Shown: in pieces, positions 62,186 through 64,000 of the stretch
How positions within the stretch are numbered: the first letter of the stretch is position 1
Layout: the number at the start of each line of letters is the position of its first letter
DNA from: Megachile rotundata
Lineage: Eukaryota; Arthropoda; Insecta; Hymenoptera; Megachilidae
DNA length: 64,000 nucleotides
Assembly: GCF_050947335.1 (NCBI RefSeq)
Contig: NC_134985.1
Location: 18,963,190-19,027,189, forward strand
Reading direction: 5' to 3'
Position numbers and translations under genes: made by a program
Notes under the pieces: model-generated
Seen by the model: the letters and a program-made list of their open reading frames with translations, nothing else
What the model was told of the DNA's origin: nothing
Databases searched by the model: none

Positions 62186-64000
62186 CAACTTGTCAGACTC
62201 CCTAACCTGACTCGAAAAACGCCCCCGAACGTTGCTGACCAGAGTGCCCGCAGGCTGTGTGAGATTGCGGAGCGAAGCTGACTTTGCAACATCATACATT
62301 GTCGATTCCCGTGTATCGAGATAATCGATCTTAATGGATCGGGACTCGTGGTTGATGAATGTGCTAGCGAGAAGTGGACACGCGCGTCGAAAGGATGGAG
62401 GAGTCAAGATCGAATCGGAACTTCCTTCGAGACCAGTCGAAAAAGATGGAGGCAAATAAGTGGTCATATTCCATGTTCGCTGTTGCGAATACGGCTATAG
62501 TGCTGCATTGTTAACTGAACGGCCGTTTTTGCAATATCTTTTTAACTCTTTCGGGTGGCTGGATAACAAGCAATCAGGATGATGAGATGCGATATTTGTA
62601 CGATGATGGTTGATTTTAATTTATCCGTGTAATTATCTTCTGAGCCATTCGTCTTTCAAAAGTCGTTTCGCGTTAAATCGAATCTACATCGACAACGACA
62701 TTATGGACGGGTGTTGTAAGAAAGTCTAGATTTTAAAGCGATTGTTGTTTTTTTAAACGAAACGGATGCTTGAGACTCTACGTAAACTGCTAAGGTATAA
62801 TGTTAATAAAACCAATAGCATGTAAGATTGAATTCGACGCGATGCAATTTGGTTAATCGCGTGTAGAAAATCACCCGGGGTTTCCTGTTTTGCTGCATCT
62901 ACCCTGCGGCAAAGAGAAGCGGAAGAAAAGGAGAAACGGTGCTGTTAAGAATGTCATAATGCGTTTTCACGGATACCATAAACCGGATTCGAATCGCAGG
63001 ATAGTTAGCATCCCGAGGATCCCGGTAAACCTCGGCAAGGCCACTTTACCACCGGTAACTTCTTCTAGGGCCACCTTGCAATTACATTTTATGTCTCGCA
63101 ATCAGTAAAACTCTAAGCACTGCAAGACGCGTAGTTTGCCGGCGTAATTTCAGCATCGATTCCCGTTGCACCCTTTGCCTCTGCCTCGTCTATTCGCGAG
63201 AGGAACACCGTGGTCTTGTAATTTTGCGGGAGGCGAGAAGAAGGGAAAGAAAGAGTACAGGAAGGTGTAAGCAGCTCGGTAATCAGCACGTACCTCATCC
63301 TCGACGATAACGCGAAATTCCTTGCGTATGCGTTCTCCTGTCATTTTTTTTCTCTTTTCCCCTTGGACCATCGCTATCCCTTGACGGAGATTCCGAGACC
63401 ACATCACGCTGAAAATACACGGTTCGAGGTATGTGGGATTACAGCGTTGATTTATGCCCGACTGGAGTCGAAATTTATTTTCTGATTAATCTCGGAATTT
63501 AGTAGGTGAGCGAGTAGGCAAATAAATAAGCGTTTTTAGCTGGAGTAACCAACCATCGCTCTACATAGTAGCGAGCAAAATTTACTGTTTCATACATAAT
63601 ATTTTTGTCACAAGTAAAAATATCTAATAAGAGATAAATTGCAAAATTTCTAAAGATGACTAGTACATCTTGTGGGAAATGAAGAGTTTAATAGAATCAT
63701 AAAAGTCACCATGAATTTCACAAATTACGATCTTCCCTCAGAATTGCGCGCCCCTTGTTCCGTTTCCGCCAGCATCGATAATATCTCCGCGGATCACGTG
63801 TAACTCGGAATGCCTTGTTCTCCGCATCGGTCCGACCACTCGATTCTTAGCGAACGAGCTAATTCCCGGTCGATAAGACCGCATTTCACGTTAATCGAGC
63901 CAGATAAGGGGCTTACTACCGTGGCCCCGGCAAGAGGCGGAATTAATTAAGCTCGCGGCAACGGATTGGTGGACACTCGAATCGGAGGGAGACTGGCACC
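62186..64000. other. non-coding stretch to the window end
   Basis: Short frames at 62135-62467, 63113-63298 and 63150-63407 (minus) and 62890-63108 (+) are unrecognised. I see no repeat, transposon end or RNA gene. Confidence 0.35.

Overview
This window looks like intergenic or intronic DNA from a eukaryote, most likely an insect. The evidence is low gene density, metazoan-type splice signals (GTAAGT/GTGAGT donors), insect-style TTAA-flanked miniature transposons, many minisatellites, and CpG dinucleotides that are frequent rather than depleted. The CpG-rich, moderately GC composition together with CCCTTTGCACTC-type piggyBac termini fits a hymenopteran (bee or ant) better than a fly or moth. 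That placement is inference, not proof. I see no bacterial operons, rRNA genes, CRISPR arrays or tRNA genes.

The best supported gene is a compact single-exon reading frame at 58,471-58,731 (+). It encodes an 86-residue protein with a winged-helix fold like the linker histone H1/H5 globular domain and an acidic serine-rich tail. It begins 3 bases after the target-site duplication of a 148-bp piggyBac-like MITE (58,316-58,463). Two weaker coding candidates lie on the minus strand. One is an exon at 998-1,283, bounded by a good acceptor and an excellent donor, whose 3' part resembles the segment after the kinase insert of a PDGFR/VEGFR-type receptor tyrosine kinase. The other is a possible first coding exon at 14,981-15,166, with a signal peptide and a strong donor. 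A 146-codon frame at 47,924-48,364 (+) and a few residues at the left edge are weaker still.

Most of the recognisable structure is repetitive. Left part (1-15 kb): a 16-bp minisatellite at about 1.54-2.71 kb, CpG-rich unassigned DNA, and a 59-bp tandem duplication. Middle (20-37 kb): two degenerate 15-bp arrays (20.8 and 28.6 kb) in opposite orientation, a nested inverted repeat, two piggyBac-like MITEs fused head to tail (33.6-34.0 kb), a single 219-bp piggyBac-like MITE (35.95-36.17 kb) and a near-perfect 16-bp hairpin (37.15 kb). Right part (45-64 kb): a 52-bp T-rich array, a large 31-bp satellite with a palindromic core and dimeric higher-order structure (48.5-49.9 kb), three 32-bp repeats (54.8 kb), the MITE/H15-like gene pair, and an array at 61.9-62.2 kb that looks like a decayed inverse copy of the first minisatellite.

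The remaining long open frames are in CpG-rich DNA, have no recognised family, and overlap each other on both strands. I regard them as chance openings. Exons without a start codon or with divergent sequence could have been missed.
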